Source of the DNA: Amorphochlora amoebiformis
Taxonomy: Eukaryota; Cercozoa; Chlorarachniophyceae
Direction: 5' to 3'
Assembly: GCA_054601695.1 (NCBI GenBank)
Contig: BAAHQB010000041.1
Coordinates: 434,001 to 498,000 of the forward strand
DNA: 64,000 bases
The position numbers and the translations under genes were made by a program. This document shows positions 32,007 to 43,640 of this stretch, piece by piece (positions within the stretch are counted from its first letter, which is position 1; every line of letters starts with the position of its first letter). Below the pieces are notes generated by a model that had not been told where the DNA came from, did no database searches, and saw only the letters and a program-made list of their open reading frames with translations.

Positions 32007-32066
<60 letters not shown>

Positions 32067-32353
32067 AGCGCACTCAATGTGTGTAAAGTGTATGTATGTA
32101 TGTATATGCATATATATATATATATATTCATTTATTTATTTAGCGCACTCAATGTATATAAAGTGTGTGTATGTATATGTAAAATGTATATGCATATGTA
32201 TATATATATATATATATTTTATTTATATTTTAGCGCACTCAATGTATATAAGTGTATGTATGTATGTAGAATATATGCGTATGTATTTCTGTGCATTTTA
32301 GCGCAATGTATGTATATAAAGTGTATGTATGTATGTAGAATGTATATATATAT

Positions 32354-32399
<46 letters not shown>

Positions 32400-32931
32400 T
32401 TATATACATATATACATATACATTGAGTATGCTAACAATAGAGAGAACTTGGCCCTGGATTATGACTCATATGTCTACTTATGTATATTATACATTAATA
32501 TATATATATATATCTATATGCATATACATTTTAATACGTACATCATATATTCTCGCGCACTGTATGTATATAATGTGTATATATGTATGTAGAATGTATT
32601 TGCATATACCTTTTTATTTATATTTGAGCGCACTGTATGTTTATAAAGTGTATGTATATGTATAATGAATATGCATATGTTTTAATTTATTTTAGCGCAC
32701 TCAATGTATGTAAAGTGTATGTATGTATAGAAAATATATAAATATATATACATATACATATAATGTATCTAATGTATATACAATTGGGAATGTATATATA
32801 TATATACATACCTGTGTAGATAAATTCTTGTAGGAATATATACATATGTGTATACATAAATACACATACACATACAATGTATACGTACATATATTGCATA
32901 TATATATAATACATACATATATATATATATA

Positions 32932-32971
<40 letters not shown>

Positions 32972-34260
32972 ATGTATATAAATTTCCCGATTTATAGTAC
33001 CCGAAATGTATACGTAAACTGTATGTATGTATGTATGTAATATATCTATATATATATATATAAATAAATATATACATATATATATGTGTGTGTATATATA
33101 CATACATATATATATATATATATTCTCCATTGTTAGCGTTCTCAATGTATACATATAATGTATGTATCTATGTAAGTAAATAAGAGATAAATACAGACGT
33201 ATATATAATATATATATATATATATATGTGTATCCCATTAGATGTTTCCTCAACGTATCCATATGCACAGTATGTATCTAATTTATGTTATATGAATTCC
33301 CATGATTTTATGTATTTTACATCAGGCGAGTTGCATTTACATGATACTACTTATCTTAGGCGAAATTGCCTTACTTTGTAACGACCTTCGGGGAGGTCGT
33401 GGGTACTTTATGGCCAATGAGCTCTACAATAATAAGTATTCTTACTCTTTCTATATAATATATCTGTCTTTCTAATATATATTTTTATATATGTGTATGT
33501 ATGTATGTGTATATATATGTATATTATTATATATATATATATATATGTGTGTATATGTATACATATATATATAAATATATTTATATATTATATATACATG
33601 TATATATGTATATATATATATTTCTACATGTATACAACACACGTGAAACACCAAATATATAAATATACGCTATACATTCATATATATGCGATTATATGTA
33701 TATATACATATAGAGAGAGAGAGAGAGAGACTTCACACACATACATTCTCATATTACGCGATACATATAAAATTATATTCACTCATGCAATACACATTAA
33801 TATACATCGTGAACATACAATCACATATTAAATGGTATTCCATTTTTCCTCTCCACTCTAGCTAATCCCTCATCAATAGAGCCTTCGCTTGTTGCAGGTA
33901 TCACCCTAACCTAACCCTAACCCCAGCCCTAACCCTAACCCTAACCGAGACTAGGACATGCCGAGTAATCTGATCCTAACCCTAACCCAACCCTAACTCT
34001 AACCCTAACCCTAACCCTAGCCCTAACCCTATTGTTTATTCATAACTCTTACCCAAATCCTAGCCCTAGCCCTAACCCTAACCCTATTGTAAATTTACCA
34101 CAACAGCACTCAACACCCCCAACAACACGATCTGCTGTTATCCCTAACAGCAATATAGCCGCACTCCGTGGAGGAGTCAATGGTCCTCGGACTAAGACAT
34201 GCTGAATAATCTCATCCTATTGTAAATTCCCATTAGTATTATTTATTTTGCAGAACATGT

Positions 34261-34301
<41 letters not shown>

Positions 34302-35227
34302 ATATATATATGTAAATATTTAAAATCAGAAGTCCTAACCTTAACCAACCCGTTAGGGTTAGGGTTAGAGTTATAAGATAACCGCTAGATATACGTTTAA
34401 CCCTGATAGATTTAGATCATAGAATTACCGTTAGAATAGGATTAAAGTTATTAGGATTAGGGCTAAGGCTAGGGTTAAGATCAGGACAGACAACCCTAAC
34501 TCTAACCCTAGCCCAACCCTAACCCTAACCCCAAGACGCCATACAAACCGAAACATGACATCTTCTGAGGTCGCTCCCACCATAACAGCCCCATTAAGTG
34601 GCAGAGTCAATAGCCCTAGGGCGAAGATATGTTGAATAATCTCATCCTAACCCTAACCCTAACTCTATAAACCCTAACCCTAACCTAACCCTAACCCTAA
34701 CCCTAATCCTAACCCTAACCCTAATCCCAGCCCTAACCCTAACCCTCAAGGGTCGTCTTGGGCCGAGCTCGAGAAAGCCTTGGCAAAAGACATTAAGAAT
34801 AGTGGGGAAAATTCTGAGATGAAGAAGGATCTAGAGGCGAGGGAGAATTCCAAGAACGTTCTCAGTGTGTCCAGTCCGTTGGTTCGGAAGAGAGGAAGGA
34901 AGAGTGTTAAGAGGACGGCGAGCGAGGTCTGTGAGTGGGTTTGAGGGGGGTGTATGTGTATGTGTAGATTTGGGGGTATTATGCATGTATATATGTATAT
35001 ATATGTGTGTATATATGCTATATTTAGGGAAGTCTGACACCGGAGTTAAGGAAGAAGATAAAAAAGGTTGTGCACATATATATATATATATATATATATG
35101 TGAGTGTATATATTATAGTATGTAAGTGTATAAATATCTAGAATTTACAAATATATACAAAAACGGATACATGGGTGTAATATAATACATATATATCATA
35201 TCATATGTGTATAGATATAAATCTATA

Positions 35228-35274
<47 letters not shown>

Positions 35275-35522
35275 GATATATGTACATATGCTTATAAACG
35301 CACACAAACACTCACCAAATTACATTTTTCTTTATGACTCACACTTTATTGGCACATATACAGTATCTACAATGTAAATATAAAACGTATATCTAGTGTA
35401 AATATATATACATACACATATATACATATATGTATCTGCACAAGGTAAATGTATGCCACAGTGCGTATTTGCTGAAGGTAAACAACTGAAACTGTTTTAT
35501 CTGTAATCTTTTACTACATATA

Positions 35523-35556
<34 letters not shown>

Positions 35557-35773
35557 TATATATATGTATATACATATATATATATATATATATTAATAAA
35601 TATATCTCTACATACATATAGTATTAAGATAACGGATATCAATGTATACATATAACTAGTATAACTTCAACTATGCTATTCAAAATCAGAGTAAGGAGGC
35701 AGCCCTGAAGCGACGAAAACGATCTAAATCCAATTCCATCAAGACTAAGCTTCAACAGGCCTCAGATTCATAA
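19035..35773 (+). CDS. PARN: Poly(A)-specific ribonuclease PARN
   Basis: DEDD-h deadenylase that removes mRNA poly(A) tails. Exons: 19035-19183, 19274-about 19321, 19510-19581, 19765-19821, 20390-20429, 21280-21339, 21738-21805, 21955-21985, 22001-22027, 22341-22383, 22457-about 22536, 23155-23211, 23660-23694, 23811-23856, 23998-24033, 24177-24239, 25028-25115, 25397-25481, 25825-25915, 26783-26847, 27339-27413, 27672-27713, 29495-29606, 29932-30052, 34751-34926, 35028-35066, 35690-35773 (TAA). Phases agree at nearly every junction; total about 630 aa, close to human PARN. Catalytic residues are all visible: D25 and E27 in [11 protein letters not shown] in [11 protein letters not shown] and D in [12 protein letters not shown]. 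Other PARN landmarks: [47 protein letters not shown] [11 protein letters not shown]. The tail is basic ([24 protein letters not shown]), suggesting nuclear import. Least certain: the junction after 22457 and the exons after 27413, where no clear RRM is seen. Confidence 0.93.
19993..20022 (+). repeat. Echo of PARN exon 5 start
   Basis: TTTTAGGCAAGTCCCAACC ... GATAGGGTTG resembles the true acceptor and exon at 20387-20420 (TCTAGGCAAGGCCGTGACC ... GATAGGGTTG). It lies upstream of the real exon, bounded by TA tracts. The real exon keeps the PARN frame ([10 protein letters not shown]); this copy does not. Confidence 0.55.
20867..21162 (+). repeat. Three echoes of PARN exon 6
   Basis: Fragments at about 20867-20917, 20980-21027 and 21118-21160 share GTCGTCAA/CACCAGATTCTTGTCTGA and upstream TATGCATTCGCTTGG with the true exon at 21280-21339. 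Each is truncated at a different point and separated by TA tracts, so they look like stepwise partial duplications. Confidence 0.6.
22390..25395 (+). repeat. CCCTAA-type arrays in PARN introns
   Basis: Degenerate telomere-type repeats fill parts of consecutive introns: 22388-22402, 23083-23150, 23700-23790, 23858-24000, 24040-24170 and 24895-25395. The last stretch is a variant with a longer unit (CCTCTAATCCTAA). Most end within about 30 nt of a 3' splice site. The C-rich strand is the PARN sense strand throughout. Confidence 0.85.
26945..27256. repeat. GA-rich purine tract
   Basis: About 300 bp of GAGAGG/GGGAGA repeats in the PARN intron between 26847 and 27339. Low complexity, not coding. 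Confidence 0.9.
27444..27472 (+). repeat. Exact echo of a PARN exon end with its donor
   Basis: Twenty-nine bases beginning TGAATCGACTTTCGTTGTAT and ending in the donor GGTATGTT are identical to 27392-27420, 52 bp upstream. The first copy ends the coding exon (VNRLSLY); the second sits in the intron after a TA tract and offers a duplicate 5' splice site. Confidence 0.85.
28000..28345 (+). repeat. Telomere-type array with long conserved box
   Basis: CCCTAA repeats flank a non-telomeric block that includes CACGATCTGCTGTTATCCC, GTGGAGGAGTCAATGGTCC and GACTAAGACATGCTGAATAA followed by CTGATCCTAACCC. The same block recurs at 34105-34225 and 46135-46260 and in shorter forms elsewhere. Confidence 0.8.
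29295..29490 (+). repeat. CCCTAA array with short box copy
   Basis: Near-perfect CCCTAA runs on both sides of the box GTCCTCGGACTAAGACATGC at about 29365-29410. The array ends just before the acceptor of the PARN exon at 29495. Confidence 0.85.
29612..29742. repeat. GA-rich purine tract
   Basis: GAGAGAGGGGGG-type repeats directly follow the donor of the PARN exon ending at 29606. Confidence 0.85.
30066..31030. repeat. Mixed-orientation telomere arrays and box copies
   Basis: TTAGGG orientation at 30066-30305 with two reverse-complement box copies (about 30120-30180 and 30218-30255), a CT-rich patch at 30400-30540, then CCCTAA orientation with box copies near 30710, 30800, 30880 and 30970. 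This is the one place in PARN where the G-rich strand is sense over a long stretch. Confidence 0.8.
31460..33170 (+). repeat. Tandem satellite, about 16 copies of a 65-110 bp unit
   Basis: The unit begins TTAGCGCACTCAATGTATAT, continues AAAGTGTATGTATGTA and GAATGTATATGCAT, and ends in a TA tract of variable length. Copies start near 31468, 31557, 31634, 31724, 31813, 31892, 31959, 32066, 32140, 32233, 32299, 32553, 32625, 32692 and 33134. A partial inverted copy (CATTGAGTATGCTAACAATA) lies at 32428. All are inside one PARN intron. TA-length change explains the unequal spacing. Confidence 0.88.
33895..34750 (+). repeat. CCCTAA arrays with box copies before a PARN exon
   Basis: Dense CCCTAA with box copies near 33950, 34105-34225 (long form) and 34585-34660. 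A reversed TTAGGG patch lies at 34350-34485. The array runs straight into the acceptor CCCTCAAG of the exon at 34751. Confidence 0.85.
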
Positions 35774-36436
35774 TTATACTTTTAACTTTCTACGATGTGC
35801 TGGTGTGTGGAGTATCGCTCTAGTCATACTCACACACAAGATTTTTTTTTTCATAAACGATAATCCAATGCGCAAAAAGTTTACATACTATCTCTGGTAC
35901 TAATAGTACGACAAGATCTAGAAGTTACTACTACTACTGGGTACAATACTTGCTGATTACATTCAGTTCATTCGTTGTAATGAGACTGTACTACTTAAGC
36001 TTAAGTTAGTAACCCCAAGCAATAGTACTTGTAATAACATAGATACCCTTACCATCAACCTAGATTATATTCAGTTCACGCCATAAAATTGTAATAAGAT
36101 TGACTTAATAAGCTCATTTGAACTCCATAGTAGCTAGAGTAGCTCCATACCAGCCATAGAGGTGACGACCACAGGCAGCCTATCAGCTAGGCGAATGATT
36201 CTAGTAGAATATATAAAATGAATAGATAAATATATTTGTATCTAGTGTATTGATGTATTGATGTATACATTGAAACATGTACATGTACATTAGACAAAGC
36301 TGGTATACTTTTGAAGACATGTATATAACATGTGTAAATCTATATATTTATATATGTATATATTGTATATTTATACATATGTGTATCATACGGACTATAT
36401 ATTTACACACACACAAACACTTGTGTATCATACGTG

Positions 36437-36483
<47 letters not shown>

Positions 36484-36706
36484 AATATACATAAAATACG
36501 GACATATGCGTATACACACACATGTATATTTAAATATATACATATAAACATACATTTCTACATGTATATATTAAATTACATTTAAAAAATACCAATATAC
36601 ATTATCTACATTTCAATAATGATACCGCAGATATAAAAATGGGTAGAATCAGTCTGGGCTAAGCTACATATATACAAACATATATGTATGCAATATATAT
36701 ATATAG

Positions 36707-36749
<43 letters not shown>

Positions 36750-36809
36750 ACACACATACAAAACTACAATAATTTTTTATATGTCGGTGGAGATGGACGT
36801 TGACGTTAC
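35774..36809. other. Convergent intergenic region, PARN / DNAJ-like gene
   Basis: Between the PARN stop and the last DNAJ exon I can place. The part from 35774 to 36220 has unusually little TA repeat and is ordinary AT-rich sequence; 36220-36760 is TA repeat. Remaining 3' exons of the minus-strand gene may lie here but I could not fix them. Confidence 0.5.
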
Positions 36810-37167
36810 CTTACGTAAACATCATGAATGAAATCAGGATTAAAGCTGGTATACGAAGGTGCTGTGGAAGCAGCATCACAACTGGAAAGACCTATGAATG
36901 TCAATTTGAAAGTATGTATGTTATTTTTTTATGAATATTATCGTAAATATGCCATCATGTCTCACTAACTACCTCTATAATTTAATAATACATGTATGCG
37001 CGGTATACATATTACGTGCATATATATGGGTACAAAAACATGTAAGATTTATATAAATGTGTGTGTAAGAGATACATATGACATCTGTTGGTTCACACAT
37101 AATCTATGTACATTGTAAACGTAGATAGGTATATATGCATAGATTTATGTATATAAATTTACGGCTT

Positions 37168-37202
<35 letters not shown>

Positions 37203-37653
37203 TATGTATACCATGAGCTTTGATATGAGGTATGGAAGAGCAGGGGCCAGCTATCAATAGTATATCAATATGTAAGTGTAGATATACATAGTATCAATAT
37301 GTGAATATTAATACATGTGCATGTATGTATATAATATATATATATATATATATCAATAGATAAATAACTTATGTATTAATACATAAATAGGTAATTGGTA
37401 TATCAATAATATATCAATAGATAATTAATATATTTAATATATTAAAATATAATTAGTGCATATATATAATATCGATATGTGGATACTACATACGTAATAT
37501 ATCAATAGGTTAATAACATATTAACATTATATATCGATAGGTAAATGGAACACATGTAATATATCAATAGGTAAACAGTATATACATCATATATCTATAC
37601 GTAATTAGTACATATATAATATCGATATGTAATTTTTATATACACACGTGCAT

Positions 37654-37694
<41 letters not shown>

Positions 37695-37922
37695 GTACAT
37701 ATATATATATAATACATGTATAGATATATATATATATATGTGAGTATGTGTATAAATTATATATATTACATATATGTATAAGTGATGCATATGTACATAT
37801 ATATATATATATTATATATAATATATGTAAGCATTATTTATACATACATATCAAATCAATATAAATCACATATTCATTATTACATGTATGAACAGATTAA
37901 TATATATATATATATATATTAG

Positions 37923-38009
<87 letters not shown>

Positions 38010-38909
38010 TAAATATGTTTTTATGTATGTATGTATAGGTACATGGATATGTGTGATTATGTATGTATATATATATATATATATATATATAATGTAGATA
38101 TATATATATATAAATACAATATATATATATATATATATATATCTAAATATATATCTATATACTTATATATATTATATATATGTATATATATATTTATATA
38201 TATGTAAATATATATCTAGATAATATATATATATATATGTATATGTATATATATTGCCTCACATGAATAACCATCATAACAATGATAGGAAGAAACGGAA
38301 GTAGTTGTCCCAATCCAGGATTTATCGCCTCTCCCCCCCCTGCCCTCTGCCTTCTCCTGAAAAGAACAATTATGAACAAATGAACCTAGAGAGAGGCGGT
38401 GGAGAATGTGCGAAGTGCGAAAAAAAAGTGCGAGAGACCGGGGACAGAGAGAGGGGAAAAGGGAGCGAAAGGGGGAGGGGGGGAGAGTGCAAGGAGATGG
38501 CGAGGATAGATATGAGAGAGAAGAGAGAGAGAGGAGGAAGGGGAGAGAGGGGAGAGAAGACAGAGAGGGAGGTGGGAGAGAAGAGAGAGGGAGCTGAGAG
38601 GGGGAGCTGAGAGAGAAGATTTAAAGAAACGAGACAAGGGGGAGAGGAAGAGAAAGGAGATCGGGTGAGAGAGAGAGAGATAGATAGATAGAGATATGGA
38701 GAGATAGATAGATATAGATAGATGGAGAGGAGAATTTGGAGAAAAGAGAAAGTGGAGGGAGAGGGGGGGGATAGATAGAGGGGAGAGAGAGATAGAGAAG
38801 AGAGGTGGAGGGGAAGTTTTACAAATATATAAAATTTTATATATATATATATATAAAATATATATATGTAAAGATTTGTATACGAGGGAGTGAGAGAGTT
38901 TGCATTAAT

Positions 38910-38967
<58 letters not shown>

Positions 38968-39336
38968 ATATATATATATATATATAATTATTATATATAT
39001 ATTATTATATATATATATATATGTACGTATATATATAATATATATATATATATACACATATATATATATGCATATATATATAGGTATATATCTATTTTTA
39101 TATATATATATATATTATATATATATATATATATTCATATGTATGTACATACGATTTTTACCTCATATCTGGGCCGAAATTCTGAAAAAACATACCTCCA
39201 GGACCTCCAAAATGGAATCTGATAGGCAATAATATGCATACACATAAATATATACATATATAAACACGTATATGCATGCATATTCCCGTGGATATAAAAT
39301 GTATTTTAAAAAATAAGGTGTATATTTGCCTTTATA

Positions 39337-39368
<32 letters not shown>

Positions 39369-40214
39369 ATTTACATTCTGATATAATTTTGACATATAAT
39401 CACCGTCCGGCCCGTTTGGATTCCCGCCAGAAACATATATATTTAAACACATATGTATATATACATATGTATATATTTGTATAACATACCTGACTCCCCC
39501 ACCGCCCGGCCCGTTTGGATTTCCGCCGAAAAATTGTCGAAATATTTCGTCGACATCAGGGTGCTCTCCGCCAAACCCTAAGTCATATTACATATATTAT
39601 GTCATATTACATATATTATATATGCATATATGTACAATGATATGTATATGTATGTATACATACATATATACATACATAGATATATATATACACATACATA
39701 CATATCTACATATGTATATATACATATGTCCATCTTCACATATGTATCGTATATGTATCGTTTTTAACAAATATGTACCCATATATCAGAATGTAAATCC
39801 CAGGGAATATATACCGTTATATAATGAATAAAAATAAAATAAATATTCACACATATATACATATATATATATATATATACCTGTAGTATCATATATCTTT
39901 GTCATATGTAGTGCCAATATTTTATGTATAAAAACCTGCACCGCCCCCATTCGCCGCCGCGGGTCCCATTAAGTCATATCTCCGTCGTTTATCCTTATAT
40001 ATGTATACATACATATATGTATCCTTATATATATATATGTATATATAATATATATATATATATATATATGTTTGTGTATATTTTTAGGGTAAGGGTTAGG
40101 TTAGGGTTAGGTTAGGGTTAATTAAGGTTAGGGTTTGGGATTAGGACTACAATATATGTATATATATAAATATTTATATATAATATATATATATATATAT
40201 ATGTATAAATATAC

Positions 40215-40254
<40 letters not shown>

Positions 40255-40591
40255 TACATACGGTTTCTAGAAGAGTAGTCATTTCGTGTAGAACAGATAG
40301 CTTCATTTATACATTTTACATATATATAAATAATATATATATGTATATACATGTGCATCTATATATTTTTATACATTTACATATTATATATTGTGATGTG
40401 TGCAGAAAAGCAGTATGTGTACACACACACATGTGTATTTGTATGTGTATGTATTCATATGTATATATATGTGTATATATATATATATATATTACATAAT
40501 ATATATATATGTATGTTCACATTGCACACATATACTTGAATCAAGCTTATGGTATCCCCCAGGGTACATATATACAAAAGAATATATATAT

Positions 40592-40640
<49 letters not shown>

Positions 40641-40918
40641 ACCCTGGCTGAAAGAACTAATCTACAGACACAAAGGGCTACAGTTCAGCACAAGGCATGT
40701 ATACATACATATACATATATTGCAGAAATGTACAATTAGATCTGTTACATGTATACATGTAAGAAAATATATTGGACAAATTCAACTAAATTTAACCGTC
40801 TAGCCCTATGAAAATCTTTGCTTATCTGTATACCTATATATATATATATATATATATTTAGATATATATATAATATATATATATGTATATCAATATAAAT
40901 ATATTTAAATTTACAGAT

Positions 40919-40956
<38 letters not shown>

Positions 40957-41981
40957 GTATATAATATATATATATATATATATTGCTATGAAGTTGAGCT
41001 AACCGGGTCAGACAGGCAGTGGTAAGCTGCTCCTACCTTCTTAAACGCATCCTGATATCGTAATATGGGTCAGACTATTATCAGTATGGGGTTGCCAGAG
41101 GGCCACTGAACCCCCAAATCGTGGAGTTACATTGTATATATGTAAGTATGATATGATGTGCATGATATATATATATATATATATATATATTGTTATTCTC
41201 AGTTGGTTTTGAGTCTTGGGATGTGATGCGATATATGTTAAACATTGTTTATATGTTGTATATATAACAGATCTACACAGCGAAAAATTAAGTGGGTGTA
41301 TAGAAATGGTATATGTGGGAATTTTTCCACACGCCTATAGTTGATATTATATGTACTAAAGAATTCAGAAATACAAAAAATTATACAAATATCTACTATC
41401 TACTAAATATATTGCTTTGAACCTCTGACCCCTGTTCACTGCACTTATCAGGGTGTAGCTTGAGGGCTAGTTTTCTATATGCCTACGGGTTTGATTAAGG
41501 GTCAAATCAGATTATCACCATACTTAAATCTGGGAATATTCTCAAAAGATCTTTGAGTGTGTTTGTGGCATGAATTAGGATTAGGGTTGGGAGTTAGGGT
41601 AAGGTGAGGGTATGGGATTAGGATTAGGGTTGGGGTTAGGGTTGGGTTTGAGTTAATGCAAATTCTATACACATATGCGTATTTATATATATAATGTACT
41701 CTGTAATATATATATTTTTATATCAATATATATATATATATAAATTATAATATTTGTATATTTAGTTATAATATATAATATACATATATAAATATATGTA
41801 TATATATAAATATATATATATTCTTGAACATATGTCCACATGATATACATATGTACATATATACATATGTGTATATGGAAATATATATATTATATTTGTA
41901 AAATAACGCTTATGGACCTTTTTAAGTTCATTTTCTGTCGAATCCTTAGAAACCCCGAGGATATCATAATAATCTTCAAAC

Positions 41982-42021
<40 letters not shown>

Positions 42022-42784
42022 TACGTACACTTTTATACCCCCAAATATATATGTGTGTCAATGCATATTTATATCATAAACTATATACACAAATATGAAA
42101 CAAATACATACCACACATACACACATACAAATTACTATCAAAATTAACCGAATTTATCCTCCGTATCAACCCACTAATATCCTTCAGATCGTGCTCGCTG
42201 CTGCCCCCACTAGATCGTCCGCCTCCCCCTCCCCCGGACCGAGGGCCCGCAGGCCTTGAGGGCTCAGAGGGGGAACTACGGCGGGGGGGTGGGTCAGGAT
42301 TGGAGTCGGTTTGGGCTCTGGGACGGGCCTTTGAGCGTGTCTGTTTTATAGGCAGATGTGTGTTTTTGTGGATGTGTGGAGTTTTTGTTTCGTGTATTGA
42401 AAACACGCATATGTATATTTGTATGTTGTTTATTTATTTATGTATATATAACATATATAACACTACCAAAAAGAATCGAACTCACACACACACACTTCTA
42501 TATACATTTACATTTACATAATTGCAAATGCATACATGTTTGTATAAAAGCATTTTTCAAAGAGGTATTCGTACATCATGTACGCACATTTTTCATGGAA
42601 CAATTACTCTTTCTTTACATACATCAGGACATAGGAAGATGTATAATAATCCGGGAATTCCGAAGAATACCACATACATGATAAAACAATTACTTTTTCT
42701 AAGCGCTTAATAAGATCTTTTTTCTCAGTACAGTCGGAGTAGTCCACTCCGGCCGCATCCTGCACATTTAAGTGTTTATATGTA

Positions 42785-42866
<82 letters not shown>

Positions 42867-42955
42867 GTATATTAAAGAGAGAGAGAGTATACACGTAAAT
42901 AATTTACATAATGAAGGAAATTATATGCATAGATCATAGACAATCGCGTGTATAC

Positions 42956-43023
<68 letters not shown>

Positions 43024-43457
43024 TTTACGTGTACAAATTCATACATAAATATCTATAAATATAGATACATACATGCACTACACATACGAACATCGGATTT
43101 TTCACACGCCCCAACATATACAACGATCTAATACCTACAAACAGACCAGAATCTCCCTCAACCGCTATCCTTCCCAAAACCAATGCCGCGAAATGATTTC
43201 GAATTCTTAACTATCCTAATTCCCACCCATCCTATCCACCCACCCTTGATCTTTCATGGATACTAGTCTTACCCCCCCCCTCCTTCCTTATACTCTTATA
43301 GTACACTTCAAGCCCCAGTGTGACCGAAGAAATCGATTGAAATACAATTTTTGGGGCAGCGGGAGAAAATGAGAGAAATAACGTGGGGAAATGTTTCAAA
43401 TAGCGTTCTCACCAGAATTTCTTTAATTTGTCGCACAGAGAGGTTCGCAGATGACAT
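36810..43457 (-). CDS. DNAJB12/DNAJB14-like membrane J-protein
   Basis: J-domain co-chaperones of this family sit in the ER membrane and recruit Hsp70 for protein quality control. Minus exons in coding order: 43457-43413, 42759-42694, 42340-42149, 41980-41918, 41482-41423, 41051-41004, 39993-39936, 39577-39490, 38356-38263, 37250-37212, and one near 36891-36810. All but the last keep phase. The J-domain is complete: [33 protein letters not shown] (with HPD), [26 protein letters not shown]. Then a Gly-rich [18 protein letters not shown] segment and one membrane helix ([20 protein letters not shown]), as in DNAJB12. The last exon, [17 protein letters not shown], fits the start of the conserved C-terminal region but its left boundary and the gene's end are unresolved. 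The N-terminus [15 protein letters not shown] + [20 protein letters not shown] is a SAP-like motif not expected in the animal proteins, followed by a Pro/Ser/Gly linker. Confidence 0.88.
37255..37640. repeat. Degenerate AT-rich repeat (ATATCAATAGGTAAATA type)
   Basis: Repeated ATATCAATAG/ATATCGATAT + GTAA(T/A) units at irregular spacing in the minus-strand DNAJ region. Distinct from the plain (TA)n around it. No coding frame. Confidence 0.6.
37926..38006. repeat. Long (TA)n tract
   Basis: About 80 bp of uninterrupted TA. Other long tracts are at 42788-42863 and 42957-43017. These represent the commonest sequence class in the window. Confidence 0.9.
38385..38825. repeat. GA-rich purine tract with GATA units
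   Basis: GAGAGGG and GATAGATA repeats between DNAJ exons at 38356 and 39490. In the minus transcript this is CU-rich. Frames here are Ser/Leu or Arg/Glu repeats only. Confidence 0.85.
39398..39428 (-). repeat. Echo of the DNAJ Gly-rich exon
   Basis: On minus, TTTCTGGCGGGAATCCAAAC and GGGCCGGACGGTG closely match the end of exon 39577-39490 (TTTTCGGCGGAAATCCAAAC, GGGCCGGGCGGTG). It lies downstream in the intron, after TA repeat, without the donor site. Confidence 0.75.
40083..40146. repeat. TTAGGG patch in a DNAJ intron
   Basis: GGGTTAGGTTAGGGTTAGG-type repeats on plus. As the gene is on minus, the transcript carries CCCUAA. A second patch lies at 41575-41655, upstream (in gene direction) of exon 41482-41423. 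Confidence 0.85.
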
Positions 43458-43640
43458 TTTGTAGATGGAAAAGGGGTGGGGGGAGGTAGAAAAGAGAGGG
43501 GAGAGAGTGTATGCGTCGTCAGCCAGGGAAATAAATAGCCGAGAAGTTAACAGAGAAAATTACTTTAATTCCGCGGCTCTCCCAAGTCCTCCTACCGGCC
43601 TTCCCCTCCCCGCCCAAAAATACAAACCCTTTTGCTCCAA
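43458..43640. promoter_or_regulatory. Bidirectional promoter, DNAJ-like / transporter
   Basis: 183 bp between divergent start codons. G-rich purine sequence (GGGGTGGGGGGAGG) at the DNAJ side, pyrimidine-rich CCTCCTACCGGCCTTCCCC at the transporter side. No TA repeats and no TATA box. An open plus frame through it (from 43465) is out of frame with the transporter and I do not count it. Confidence 0.5.

Noticed and set aside
31460-33170. CRISPR-like array
   Set aside because: Spacers are TA tracts of variable length, not unique sequences, and the context is a eukaryotic intron.
36786-36908. Plus-strand two-exon gene start ([11 protein letters not shown] then [17 protein letters not shown])
   Set aside because: The reverse strand reads [17 protein letters not shown], which fits the C-terminal region of the DNAJ gene it lies in. 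The plus reading is probably antisense coincidence.
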